From Stenotrophomonas cyclobalanopsidis (GTDB taxonomy: Bacteria > Pseudomonadota > Gammaproteobacteria > Xanthomonadales > Xanthomonadaceae), in assembly GCF_008710035.1 (NCBI RefSeq), contig NZ_VYKI01000001.1:236857-300856 (forward strand): a DNA stretch of 64,000 bases. The letters run 5' to 3'. A model generated the notes under the pieces. The model made no database searches, had not been told where the DNA came from, and saw only the letters and a list, made by a program, of their open reading frames with translations. Made by a program: the position numbers and the translations under genes. Of this stretch, positions 18,042 to 27,197 are shown one piece after another (positions within the stretch are counted from its first letter, which is position 1; every line of letters begins with the position of its first letter).

Positions 18042-18361
18042 ATTGGCATTTCGCCGATTGCCGCGCGTTGTTGTCGGCCTGGCAGGCCGCATGACCGTGT
18101 AGAGCCGAGCCCATGCTCGGGCTGCTCTGCGGTCAGGTCGCGCCGACGCGCGAAAGCCGAGCATGGGCTCGGCTCTACAGAGAGCAGGCAGCGATTCGAC
18201 CCGAGGTTCCGGCCGTGTCGACCAAGGTCGACACCTGCCAGAGCAGGTCCAGATAACGCGTCGGGTGGAGAGCCCCCTTGTTGTTCAAGGGGGCGCGCCG
18301 AAGGCGGGGGGACAAGGTGAAATGCGCGGGCAATTAGGTTACGCGCCCAGCGCGTAGCCAA
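18042..18361. repeat. Tandem duplication, second copy (about 320 bp)
   Basis: Repeats 17724-18041 with about seven single-base differences, two of which are one-base insertions. The string ATTG occurs at both unit starts (17724, 18042) and right after the second unit (18362), the microhomology expected of a slippage or unequal-exchange event. The intact 3' end of the kinase gene lies at its right edge; the HAD tail it contains is non-functional. Confidence 0.95.
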
Positions 18362-19277
18362 ATTGCTGCTTGAACTGGTCGTGGAACTCTTCAAACGTGA
18401 AGCGCTGGTTCTGCGTGCCCGGGTGCTCGACCTTCAGCGCGCCCATAAGGTTCGCCATGCGGCCGATGGTCAGCCAGTCGTAGCCCTTCTCGATGCCGTA
18501 GATCAGACCGGCGCGGAAGGCGTCGCCACAACCGGTCGGATCGACCACGCGGCGCTCGTGCGCCGGCGGGATGTCGTAGCTCTTTTCCGGGGTGTGGATG
18601 ACCGCGCCCTTCGGGCCACGGGTGGTGATGTAGGCCTTCACCCGGCTCACGATCTGCTTCTCGTCCCAGCCGGTGCGTTCCTGCAGCAGGTTCGACTCGT
18701 AGTCGTTGACCACCACGTAATCGGCCTGCTCGATGAAATCGCGCAGCTCCGGACCGTTGAACAGCGGCAGCGCCTGGCCCGGGTCGAAGATGAAGGGGAT
18801 GCCGCATTCCAGGAACTCGGCCGCATTCTGGATCATGCCGTCACGGCCGTCCGGCGCGACGATGCCGAAGGTGACGCCCGGCACGTCCTTCACGTGGTTC
18901 TCGTGCGAACGCATCATCGCGCCCGGATGGAACGCGGTGATCTGGTTGTTGTCGTGGTCGGTGGTGATGAAGCACTGCGGGGTGAACATGTCTTCCAGCA
19001 CGCGGACCTGGCTCAGGTCGATGTCCATGCGCTCGAAGTGCTCACGGTACGGAGCGAAATCCTGGCCGACGGTGCCCATCGGGATCGGGCTGCCGCCCAG
19101 CAGCTTCAGGTTGTAGGCGATGTTGCCGGCGCAGCCGCCCAGTTCGCGACGCATGCGCGGGACCAGGAAGGACACGTTCAGGATGTGCACCTTGTCCGGG
19201 AGGATGTGATTCTTGAACTGGTCCGGGAACACCATGATGGTGTCGAAGGCAAGAGAACCACAGATCAGAGCGGACAT
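18339..19277 (-). CDS. PfkB-family sugar/nucleoside kinase (adenosine-kinase-like)
   Basis: The start at 19277 gives 312 residues of a ribokinase-fold enzyme. The N-terminal signature GGCAGNIAYNLKLLGG and the C-terminal PfkB signature DPTGCGDAFRAGLIYG, with the catalytic Asp and anion hole, are intact. Overall resemblance is to the adenosine-kinase group annotated in Xanthomonas; a nucleoside or sugar substrate is inferred, not shown. The gene ends inside the right-hand copy of the tandem duplication and its last residues (FGYALGA) are also present as an orphan fragment in the left-hand copy. It is divergent from mreB across 283 bp. Confidence 0.85.
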   Translation of the reverse strand: MSALICGSLAFDTIMVFPDQFKNHILPDKVHILNVSFLVPRMRRELGGCAGNIAYNLKLLGGSPIPMGTVGQDFAPYREHFERMDIDLSQVRVLEDMFTPQCFITTDHDNNQITAFHPGAMMRSHENHVKDVPGVTFGIVAPDGRDGMIQNAAEFLECGIPFIFDPGQALPLFNGPELRDFIEQADYVVVNDYESNLLQERTGWDEKQIVSRVKAYITTRGPKGAVIHTPEKSYDIPPAHERRVVDPTGCGDAFRAGLIYGIEKGYDWLTIGRMANLMGALKVEHPGTQNQRFTFEEFHDQFKQQFGYALGA

Positions 19278-19449
19278 CGATGTAAGCCTATGCGGTGAAT
19301 TTTGGGGGTGGCCAGCCGGCATCGGCCAGCAAGCAAATGGCGCCCTTGGGCGCCCGACGGCGCAAAGGTTACCTGCTGGTGCCGCTCAGGGCCAGAACCG
19401 GGTAATGCCCGATCAGGCCGAAACCCAGCCAAGTCGCGGGTTCAGCTAG

Positions 19450-20607
<1,158 letters not shown>

Positions 20608-20725
20608 GGCCTGCCGCCTGGTCGTTCCTGCAGCGCCCTTCCGGGGTGTGGCCCGCTGCTGCGGGCCAGCACCGGCGGGGCGCCGCCGTGTTTCCCCTTC
20701 GCCCTCAGCTGATTGAACTGTTGCC

Positions 20726-21742
20726 GTGCCGCCTTACGCCGGTCCTCCCGTAGCCTCCCGATCCGGTGACGCCGCCAGTCCGCTGCGACTGCTCGCCTAC
20801 CTGGCCATGGCCATCATCCTGATCGTGCTGGACGACCAGGCCGGCTGGCTGGCGCGCGTGCGCGCCCAGGCCGACACGCTGGTGCAGCCGGTGTGGGCAC
20901 TGGCCGGACTGCCCGGCAAGCTCAGCAACCAGGTGCGCGACAACGCGGCCAGCCATGGCCAGCTGGTGGCCGAGACCCGCGAGCTGCGCAACCAGTTGCT
21001 GCTGGCCAATGCGCGCCTGACCCGCCTGCAGACCGCCGCGCTGGACAACGCCCAGCTGCGCGAGCTGCTGAACGTGGCCGAGCGTAGTGGCCTGGACGTG
21101 CAGCTGGCGCCGATCCTCGATATCGACCTGGACCCGGTCAAGCAGCGCCTGGTGCTCGATGCCGGCAGCCGCGACGGCGTGCACGTGGGGCAGGCGGTGA
21201 TCGATGCCGGTGGCCTGATGGGGCAGGTGATCAGCACTACCGGTGGCACCTCCACCGTGCTGCTGCTGACCGACCCCGACCATGCTGTGCCGGTGACCGT
21301 GGCCCGCAACGGCGTGCGCCTGATCGTCTACGGCCGCGGTGACACCCTGCAGTTGCGCGACATTCCGTTGAGCGCGGGCGTGGAAGTGGGCGATGAGATC
21401 GTCACCTCCGGCCTGGGCGGGCGTTTCCCGCCGGGCTTCCCGGTCGGCACCGTCACCGCGCTGCGCCCCGACGACACCCATGCCTTCCTGGTAGGTGAGA
21501 TGAAGCCGGCCGCGCAGCTGGACCGCGGCCGCGACGTGCTGCTGCTGCGCCCAGGTGCTGCGATCCGGATTCCGCCGGAACTGCGGCAGAGCCTGGAAGT
21601 CGGCGGCGCCGGTGGCCGCGCCGGGACCGATGCGCTGCCTGCGGGCACTGCGCCGGCCACGCCCCCCGACGCTGCGTCGTCCCCGATAGTGCCGGCCGCT
21701 GGCCGGCAACCGCAACCCACCCCGCAGGAGCCCGCACGATGA
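20726..21742 (+). CDS. mreC: Rod shape-determining protein MreC
   Basis: MreC is the periplasmic scaffold that activates PBP2-RodA. The product (GTG start, 338 residues) has one N-terminal TM segment (about 20-38), a coiled coil (LVAETRELRNQLLLANARL, about 75-110) and the double beta-barrel domain with GGLMGQVI and the late TSGLGGRFPPGFPVGTV. The C-terminal tail is Pro/Ala-rich and presumably disordered; part of it (about residues 321-328) is encoded by a REP-like palindrome at 21686-21708. The stop overlaps the mreD start (ATGA). Confidence 0.95.
   Translation: MPPYAGPPVASRSGDAASPLRLLAYLAMAIILIVLDDQAGWLARVRAQADTLVQPVWALAGLPGKLSNQVRDNAASHGQLVAETRELRNQLLLANARLTRLQTAALDNAQLRELLNVAERSGLDVQLAPILDIDLDPVKQRLVLDAGSRDGVHVGQAVIDAGGLMGQVISTTGGTSTVLLLTDPDHAVPVTVARNGVRLIVYGRGDTLQLRDIPLSAGVEVGDEIVTSGLGGRFPPGFPVGTVTALRPDDTHAFLVGEMKPAAQLDRGRDVLLLRPGAAIRIPPELRQSLEVGGAGGRAGTDALPAGTAPATPPDAASSPIVPAAGRQPQPTPQEPAR
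21686..21708. repeat. GTAG-type palindrome inside the mreC coding region
   Basis: ATAGTGCCGGCCGCTGGCCG followed by GCA: the core GTGCCGGCCGCTGGCCGGCA is identical to the intergenic repeat at 47201-47220. It is translated in frame as part of the disordered MreC tail (IVPAAGRQ). Confidence 0.75.
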
Positions 21743-22224
21743 GCCGCCTGCGCGACAACCCCTGGGTGCTGCCGGCCAGCTTGGTCGTGGCCCTGCTGCT
21801 GGGCCTGCTGCCGCTGCCCGCGCTGCTGCAGCCGCTGCGCCCGTACTGGCTGGCGCTGGTGCTGGCGTACTGGGTCATCGAGGCCCCCGAGCGCGTGGGC
21901 CTGGGCATTGCCTTCACCAGCGGCGTCATCGCCGACCTGCTATATGGCGGCGTGCTGGGCGAACAGGCCATGCGCCTGGTGATGCTGGCCTTCATCCTGC
22001 AGCGCTTCCGCGCCCGCATCCGCTTCTTCCCGATGTCGCAGCAGATGCTGGCCATCGGCGGCCTGCTGTTCAATGACCGCATCGTCAGCGCGCTGGTGCA
22101 CATCCTGGTGGGTGAGCCGACCCTGCCGTGGTCGTACTGGTGGGCACCGCTGCTGGGCATGGGCCTGTGGCCGCTGGTGTTCGTGCTGCTGGACGCCGTG
22201 CGTTTCGGCAAGCGCGGGCGCTGA
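21739..22224 (+). CDS. mreD: Rod shape-determining protein MreD
   Basis: MreD is a small inner-membrane partner of MreC. The 161-residue product is mostly hydrophobic with five to six predicted TM segments and the family pattern YWVIEAPERVGLGIAFTSGVIADLLYG and QRFRARIRFFPMSQQ. It overlaps mreC by 4 bp, and mrdA starts 4 bp after its stop, so the genes form one translationally coupled unit. Confidence 0.93.
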   Translation: MSRLRDNPWVLPASLVVALLLGLLPLPALLQPLRPYWLALVLAYWVIEAPERVGLGIAFTSGVIADLLYGGVLGEQAMRLVMLAFILQRFRARIRFFPMSQQMLAIGGLLFNDRIVSALVHILVGEPTLPWSYWWAPLLGMGLWPLVFVLLDAVRFGKRGR

Positions 22225-22227
22225 GCC

Positions 22228-24309
22228 ATGATCCCGCGTCGCCAGGTCAAGAACCCGCACGCCGAAGCCGAACAGTTCCGCCGCCGCGCGGCGCTGGGCT
22301 TCCTCGGCGTGCTGGTCTGCCTGCTGGGCCTGGGCGGCTGGTACTTCAAGCTGCAGGTGCTGGACCACGACATCTATGCCACGCGCTCGGAAGCCAACCG
22401 CATCAAGCCGCGGCCGGTGGTGCCGGGGCGCGGCATGATCTACGACCGCAACGGCCGCCTGCTGGCCGAGAACGTGCCGGCCTTCCGCCTGGACGTGACC
22501 CCGGACAAGGTCACGGACATGGACGCCACCCTGGAAGGGCTGGCGAAGATCATCAGCATCAGCCCCGAAGAGCTGGAAGCGTTCAACAAGTCGCGCAAGG
22601 CGCGCCGCAAATTCCTGCCGGTCACCCTCAAGCTGCGCATGACCGATGAGGAAATGGCGCGCTTCGCGGTGGACCGCTGGCGTTTCCCGGGCGTGGAGCT
22701 GGAACCCTACCTGACCCGCCGCTACCCCTATGGCGACCTGTTCGCGCACATCATCGGCTACGTCGGGCGCGTGGATGACAAGGATCTGGAGATCCTTGGC
22801 GAAGGCAACGCGGCACTGACCCACATCGGCAAGTCCGGCCTGGAGCGCTATTACGAGCAGCAGCTGCGCGGCAAGGTCGGCTACGAGCAGGTCGAGACCA
22901 ACGTGCAGGGCCGCGCCATCCGCACCATCGGCCGGGTGGCTGCGCAGTCCGGCGCCGACCTGCGCCTGTCCATCGATGCCGACCTGCAGCGTGCGCTGGT
23001 GGCCGCTTTCGGCGACCAGGAAGGTTCGGCCGTGGCGATGGACCCGCGCACCGGTGAAGTGCTGGCGATGGTCAGCCTGCCGTCATACGACCCCAACCTG
23101 TTCGTCAACGGCATCTCGCATGCCGATTTCAAGGCGCTGAACGACAACCCGTCGCGGCCGCAGTTCAACCGCCTGGTGCTGGGTGGCGTCGCCCCCGGTT
23201 CCACCCTGAAGCCGCTGATCGGCCTGGCCGGCCTCGATTCTGGTGTGCGCCGGCCGGAAGACAAGGTGCTGTCCACCGGCATGTTCTACCTGCCGGGCAC
23301 CTCGCGCGGCTGGGGCGATTCGCACCGCGGCGGCCATGGCTGGACGGACCTGCGCAAATCCATCGCGCAGTCGGTCAACACCTATTACTACAAGCTGGCG
23401 CTGGATCTGGGCATCGAGCGCTTCGACCATTACATGGAGTACTACGGCTTCGGCCAGCCGACCGGTATCGACCTGACCGGCGAGATCGGCGGCATCCTGC
23501 CGTCGCCAGCCTACAAGCGCAAAAGCCGCAAGGAAGCCTGGTACCCCGGCGACACCGTCAACATCAGCATCGGCCAGGGCGACTGGAAGGTCACCCCGCT
23601 GCAGCTGGCGCGTGGCGTCAGTGCGCTGGCCAATGGCCAGCTGCGCACCCCGCACCTGGTCATCCAGCAGCGCGCCGGTTTCGACCACGACTGGATCGCC
23701 ACCGAGCCTGGCCCGAGCAAGCCGGTCAGCCCCAACCCGAACAACCTGCAGGCCGTGCGCGAAGGCATGATGGCCACGATGCAGCCCGGCGGCAGCGCCG
23801 CGCGCATGGCCGCGGGCGCGCCGTACGTCATGGCGGGCAAGACCGGTACCGCGCAGGTGGTCAGCCGCAAGGGCACGGCCGCGGTGAACCCGAAGAGCCT
23901 GCCGATGCACCTGCGTCACCGCGCGCTGTTCGTCGGTTTCGCGCCGGTCGAGCAGCCGGTCATCGCCCTGGCCATCGCCGTCGAAGGCGGTGGCTACGGT
24001 GGTTCCGCCGCCGCGCCGATCGCGCGCAAAGTGTTCGACGCCTACCTGCTGGGCAAGATGCCCGAGGGCATGCAGCCGCTGGACGCCGAGCGCGGCACCA
24101 CCGTCATCGGCGTGACCGCGTTCGACAATGAAGATGCCAACGCGCGGCCGGCCGGCGACACCGCCGCCGCGCAGCTGGGCGAACACCCGGTGCTGGTCGG
24201 CATGCCCGCCCCGGAACCGGCGCCCGCTCCGGCCCCGGGCGCGCCTGCCGCACCTGCCGCCGCGTTGCCCGCCAGCCCCCGTTCGCCCCCCGCGGAGCCT
24301 GCACGATGA
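22228..24309 (+). CDS. mrdA: Penicillin-binding protein 2 (elongasome transpeptidase)
   Basis: PBP2 is the class B transpeptidase that cross-links new peptidoglycan in the sidewall, working with RodA. The 693-residue product has one N-terminal TM segment (about 25-45), the PBP dimer/pedestal domain (about 55-230, beginning at the RGMIYDRNGRLLAENVPAFR signature) and the transpeptidase domain. The active-site motifs are visible: nucleophile Ser325 in GSTLKPL (Lys328), SVN in AQSVNTYYY and KTG in AGKTGTAQ. The C-terminus is an Ala/Pro-rich tail. The stop overlaps the rodA start (ATGA). Confidence 0.96.
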   Translation: MIPRRQVKNPHAEAEQFRRRAALGFLGVLVCLLGLGGWYFKLQVLDHDIYATRSEANRIKPRPVVPGRGMIYDRNGRLLAENVPAFRLDVTPDKVTDMDATLEGLAKIISISPEELEAFNKSRKARRKFLPVTLKLRMTDEEMARFAVDRWRFPGVELEPYLTRRYPYGDLFAHIIGYVGRVDDKDLEILGEGNAALTHIGKSGLERYYEQQLRGKVGYEQVETNVQGRAIRTIGRVAAQSGADLRLSIDADLQRALVAAFGDQEGSAVAMDPRTGEVLAMVSLPSYDPNLFVNGISHADFKALNDNPSRPQFNRLVLGGVAPGSTLKPLIGLAGLDSGVRRPEDKVLSTGMFYLPGTSRGWGDSHRGGHGWTDLRKSIAQSVNTYYYKLALDLGIERFDHYMEYYGFGQPTGIDLTGEIGGILPSPAYKRKSRKEAWYPGDTVNISIGQGDWKVTPLQLARGVSALANGQLRTPHLVIQQRAGFDHDWIATEPGPSKPVSPNPNNLQAVREGMMATMQPGGSAARMAAGAPYVMAGKTGTAQVVSRKGTAAVNPKSLPMHLRHRALFVGFAPVEQPVIALAIAVEGGGYGGSAAAPIARKVFDAYLLGKMPEGMQPLDAERGTTVIGVTAFDNEDANARPAGDTAAAQLGEHPVLVGMPAPEPAPAPAPGAPAAPAAALPASPRSPPAEPAR

Positions 24310-25418
24310 GTGACTTCCTGCGCTGGGCCGGCGACATGCTGCGCCGCTTCTTCAGCACCCTGGACTGGGTGTTGTGCCTGGCCCTCGGCGCGTTGATGCT
24401 GATCGGCCTGGCCACGTTGAAGAGTGCTGGCGGCGACGGTCTGGTGATGGCGCAGGGCGTGCGCTTCGTGGTCGGCCTGGCCGCCCTGTGGGGCATCTCG
24501 CGCGTGCCGATCCTGCGCATCCGCTCGGCGACCCCGCTCATCTACGCGATCTCGATGATCCCGCTGCTGGCGGTGTTCGTGCTGGGCACGGGCAAATACG
24601 GCCGGCAGTGGCTGGACCTGAAGTTCTTCTACCTGCAGCCGGCCGAACTGCTGAAGGTCAGCCTGCCGATGATGGTGGCCTGGTACCTGCACCGCATGCC
24701 GCTGCCGCCGCGCTTCAATACCGTGCTGGTGGCGATGGTCATCATCGGCGTGCCGACCGGCCTGGTGATGCTGCAGCCGGACTTCGGTACCGGCGTGCTG
24801 ATCGCCGCCAGTGGCGTGTTCGTGCTGCTGCTGGCCGGCCTGCCGTGGTGGTGGGTGGGCCTGGGCGTGGGCGGCGTGGCCGCAGTCGCGCCGTTGGCGT
24901 GGTTCTGGCTGCTGCGGCCGTACCAGAAGGACCGCATCATGATGTTCCTCGACCCGGAGATGGACGCGCTCGGTGCGGGCTGGAACATCATCCAGTCGAA
25001 GATCGCGATCGGTTCGGGCGGCTTCGATGGCAAGGGCTGGGGCGAAGGCTCGCAGTCGCACCTGAACTTCATTCCCGAACAGACGACCGACTTCGCGTTC
25101 TCGGTGCTGAGCGAGGAATTCGGCTGGATGGGCGTGGCCCTGGTGCTGACCCTGTACCTGGTGGTGATCGGGCGCTGCCTGTGGATCGCCAGCCAGTCGC
25201 GCGATTCGTACTCGCGCCTGCTGGCCGGCGCCACCGGCCTGGCCTTCTTCGTCTACGTGCTGGTGAACGGCGGGATGATTTCCGGCCTGCTGCCGGTGGT
25301 GGGCGTGCCGATGCCGCTGATCAGCTACGGCGGCACCTCGGCGGTTTCGCTGCTGGCCGGCTTCGGCCTGGTGATGGCTGTACGCAGCCACAACCCGGTG
25401 CACGGCGGCTACGGCTGA
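24306..25418 (+). CDS. rodA: SEDS peptidoglycan glycosyltransferase RodA (first copy)
   Basis: RodA polymerises lipid II into glycan strands in the elongasome and forms a complex with PBP2. The 370-residue product has the ten-helix SEDS layout; the large extracellular loop carries FIPEQTTDFAFSVLSEEFGW, with the catalytic Asp, and the C-terminal signature PMPLISYGGTSAVSLLAGFG is intact. It overlaps mrdA by 4 bp, the classical mrdA-mrdB arrangement. A paralogue follows 187 bp downstream after a cluster of palindromic repeats. Confidence 0.96.
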   Translation: MSDFLRWAGDMLRRFFSTLDWVLCLALGALMLIGLATLKSAGGDGLVMAQGVRFVVGLAALWGISRVPILRIRSATPLIYAISMIPLLAVFVLGTGKYGRQWLDLKFFYLQPAELLKVSLPMMVAWYLHRMPLPPRFNTVLVAMVIIGVPTGLVMLQPDFGTGVLIAASGVFVLLLAGLPWWWVGLGVGGVAAVAPLAWFWLLRPYQKDRIMMFLDPEMDALGAGWNIIQSKIAIGSGGFDGKGWGEGSQSHLNFIPEQTTDFAFSVLSEEFGWMGVALVLTLYLVVIGRCLWIASQSRDSYSRLLAGATGLAFFVYVLVNGGMISGLLPVVGVPMPLISYGGTSAVSLLAGFGLVMAVRSHNPVHGGYG

Positions 25419-25437
25419 AATCGGCTCCGCCGCCTTC

Positions 25438-25535
25438 GTAGAGTCGAGCTTGCTCGACTGCTTTTCGCGCGTAGCAGCCGAGCGTGGGCTCGGCTCTACA
25501 GAAAGCGTAGTGCAGTCGAGCAAGCTCGACTCTAC
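25438..25535. repeat. Three GTAG palindromes between the rodA copies
   Basis: GTAGAGTCGAGCTTGCTCGA at 25438-25459, a GTAGCAGCCGAGCGTGGGCT type at 25471-25499, and an inverted GTCGAGCAAGCTCGACTCTA type at 25507-25535. Confidence 0.85.
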
Positions 25536-25604
25536 GGAAAGCGAAAGCATGCATCCGGCGGCACCGGAAAGCTTCACGCAAGCGCCGCCCGCTACCCTGC
25601 CTGG

Positions 25605-26705
25605 GTGGAATGGAAACGTGTATCCGGCATCTGGCGCGAGGCGGTGCGTACGATCGATCTGCCGCTGCTGGTTGCGTTGCTGCTGTTGATGGCAGCCGGC
25701 CTGGCCGTGCTGCACAGCGTGTCGGGCCCGGTCACCGGGCAGGCCGCGCGCTTTGCCGGTGGCTTGGTGGCGATGTGGCTGCTGTCGCGGGTGTCGCTGT
25801 TGCGCCTGCGCGCGTGGACCCCGGCCCTGTACGCGCTGTCGATGCTGCCGTTGATGGGGGTGTACGTGATCGGGACCGGCAAGTACGGCCAGCGCTGGCT
25901 CAACCTGGGCGTGTTCTACCTGCAACCGTCCGAGCTGCTCAAACTCAGCCTGCCGCTGATGATGGCCTGGTATCTGCACCGTCAGCCGTTGCCGCCGTCG
26001 CCACGCACGGTGCTGACCGCCGCGGCGCTGATCGGCGTCCCCGCGGTGCTCATCCTGCTGCAGCCCAACCTGGGCACGGCCACCCTGGTGACGGCCAGCG
26101 GCGTGTTCGCGTTGCTCCTGGCCGGCCTGCACTGGGGCTGGGTGGTGGCCGGCCTGGCCAGTGTCGCGATGGCTGCGCCGCTGGCCTGGTTCGGCCTGCT
26201 GCGCCAGTACCAGAAGGATCGCGTACTGACCTTCCTCGACGCCGCCGCCGATCCGCTCGGCACCGGCTGGAACATCCTGCAGTCACGCATTGCCATTGGT
26301 TCGGGCGGATGGGAAGGCCGCGGCTGGGGCAACGGCACCCAGGCCACCCTGGATTTCCTGCCCGAATACACCACCGACTTCGCGTTCTCGGTGCTGAGCG
26401 AAGAGTTCGGCTGGATCGGCGTGGCGACTATGCTCGCGCTGTACCTGTTCGTGGTCGGGCGCTGCCTGTGGATTGCCGTGCACGCACGCGACACGCATGC
26501 GCGGTTGCTGGCCGGCAGCCTGGGCCTGGCGTTCTTTGTCTATGTTCTGGTGAATGGCGGAATGATTTCCGGCCTGCTGCCGGTGGTGGGCATCCCGATG
26601 CCGCTGGTCAGCTATGGCGGCACCTCGGCGGTTTCGCTGCTGGCGGGGATCGGCCTGGTGATGGCAGTGCGCGTGCACAACCCGATACACGCTGGCTGCG
26701 GCTGA
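25605..26705 (+). CDS. Second RodA-like SEDS glycosyltransferase
   Basis: A full-length (366-residue) paralogue of the preceding RodA, similar along its whole length from TGKYGQRWLNLGVFYLQPSE to the end PMPLVSYGGTSAVSLLAGIG. The catalytic loop is kept with one change nearby (LPEYTTDFAFSVLSEEFGWI; Glu-Tyr replaces Glu-Gln), so it should be an active polymerase or a specialised variant. GTG at 25605 is the likely start, no better one being near. It is not overlapped by a class B PBP gene, so its transpeptidase partner is not obvious. It looks like an old tandem duplication: the proteins have clearly diverged while retaining membrane topology. Confidence 0.92.
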   Translation: MEWKRVSGIWREAVRTIDLPLLVALLLLMAAGLAVLHSVSGPVTGQAARFAGGLVAMWLLSRVSLLRLRAWTPALYALSMLPLMGVYVIGTGKYGQRWLNLGVFYLQPSELLKLSLPLMMAWYLHRQPLPPSPRTVLTAAALIGVPAVLILLQPNLGTATLVTASGVFALLLAGLHWGWVVAGLASVAMAAPLAWFGLLRQYQKDRVLTFLDAAADPLGTGWNILQSRIAIGSGGWEGRGWGNGTQATLDFLPEYTTDFAFSVLSEEFGWIGVATMLALYLFVVGRCLWIAVHARDTHARLLAGSLGLAFFVYVLVNGGMISGLLPVVGIPMPLVSYGGTSAVSLLAGIGLVMAVRVHNPIHAGCG

Positions 26706-26721
26706 AACCGCCGCCGCTTCT

Positions 26722-26749
26722 GTAGAGCCGAGCCCATGCTCGGCTCTAC
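26722..26749. repeat. GTAG palindrome after the second rodA
   Basis: A 28-bp perfect-ended palindrome of the GTAGAGCCGAGCCCATGCTC type, 17 bp after the stop. It may mark the transcript end. Confidence 0.85.
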
Positions 26750-26847
26750 ATCAAAGCGCAGACGCGTACGTCAGACACCACCGGCCCGATCTTCCCGCCG
26801 ACGAAGTTCCATAAAAAGTGCGCAACAATTCACACTTTGACGCAGCG

Positions 26848-26889
26848 TTGATCCGGATCAATGGACTTGTCGCAATCGGCCTGCACAAT
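26848..26889 (+). promoter_or_regulatory. Class II FNR-type promoter
   Basis: A perfect 14-bp palindrome TTGATCCGGATCAA (26848-26861) equals the FNR/ANR consensus TTGAT-N4-ATCAA. Its centre (26854.5) lies 41.5 bp before 26896. A -10-like CACAAT is at 26884-26889, that is -12 to -7 from the same 26896. This is exactly the geometry of a class II FNR-activated promoter. No other annotated gene start lies within 300 bp downstream, so the target appears to be the non-coding region that follows. Whether this organism's FNR-family protein binds here is inference. Confidence 0.7.
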
Positions 26890-26895
26890 GGCGGC

Positions 26896-27150
26896 CCGTG
26901 CGGCACGGCGCGCCGTCTGAAGATGCAGCGCGAGGGGGGTGTCGGGCGGGAAAGCAGTACTGATCCAACGGATACAGGGAGCGCGGGGCACTGTCGCTGG
27001 GGAGCGACAGCCGCGCAGGTATCGACAGGATCCGGTCGCCGGTTGCGCCTGCGGGGATGGGGGCGCAGCCGGCAACCTCTGCCTGAATGGGGCAGGGTAA
27101 TCACGACGCCTTCACATTTCCCGCTGAACGCGGGCAAATCGTTGTGATTC
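26896..27150 (+). ncRNA. Candidate structured small RNA
   Basis: About 250 nt with no credible ORF. Predicted hairpins: ACGGCG/CGCCGT (26905-26916); CTGTCGCT-GGGG-AGCGACAG (26991-27010) extended by GCGCGG (26981-26986) pairing with CCGCGC (27011-27016); a 12-bp stem GCCGGTTGCGCC with GGCGCAGCCGGC (27038-27073, one G-U); ACC-CTGCC with GGCAG-GGT, one bulged base (27075-27098); and AATCACGAC with GTTGTGATT (27099-27149) around an inner CCCGC/GCGGG stem. Six GGA triplets are present, two in hairpin loops, which would suit binding by an RsmA/CsrA-type protein. It does not match 6S, tmRNA, SRP or RNase P RNA by their conserved cores. The 3' end is uncertain, as no U-tract terminator is obvious. 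Confidence 0.6.
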
Positions 27151-27170
27151 ATGGTGTTAGGGGTTTTAAT
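27142..27170 (+). promoter_or_regulatory. Probable sigma-70 promoter of mltB
   Basis: TTGTGA (27142-27147) and TTTAAT (27165-27170) are separated by 17 bp, placing the start near 27177 and giving mltB a short leader. It suggests that mltB does not need the upstream FNR-type promoter. Confidence 0.6.
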
Positions 27171-27197
27171 TCATCCATGACCTGCTAACCTGCGACG

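Noticed and set aside
26818..27147. Short open frames covering the candidate RNA
   Set aside because: Each lacks a ribosome-binding site and any recognisable fold, and they run through perfect inverted repeats; the hairpins explain the sequence better.
26896..27150. Known RNA such as 6S, tmRNA, SRP or RNase P RNA
   Set aside because: None of their conserved cores is visible (for example no GAGGAAAGTC of RNase P, no closing long-arm pairing of 6S, no CCA end).
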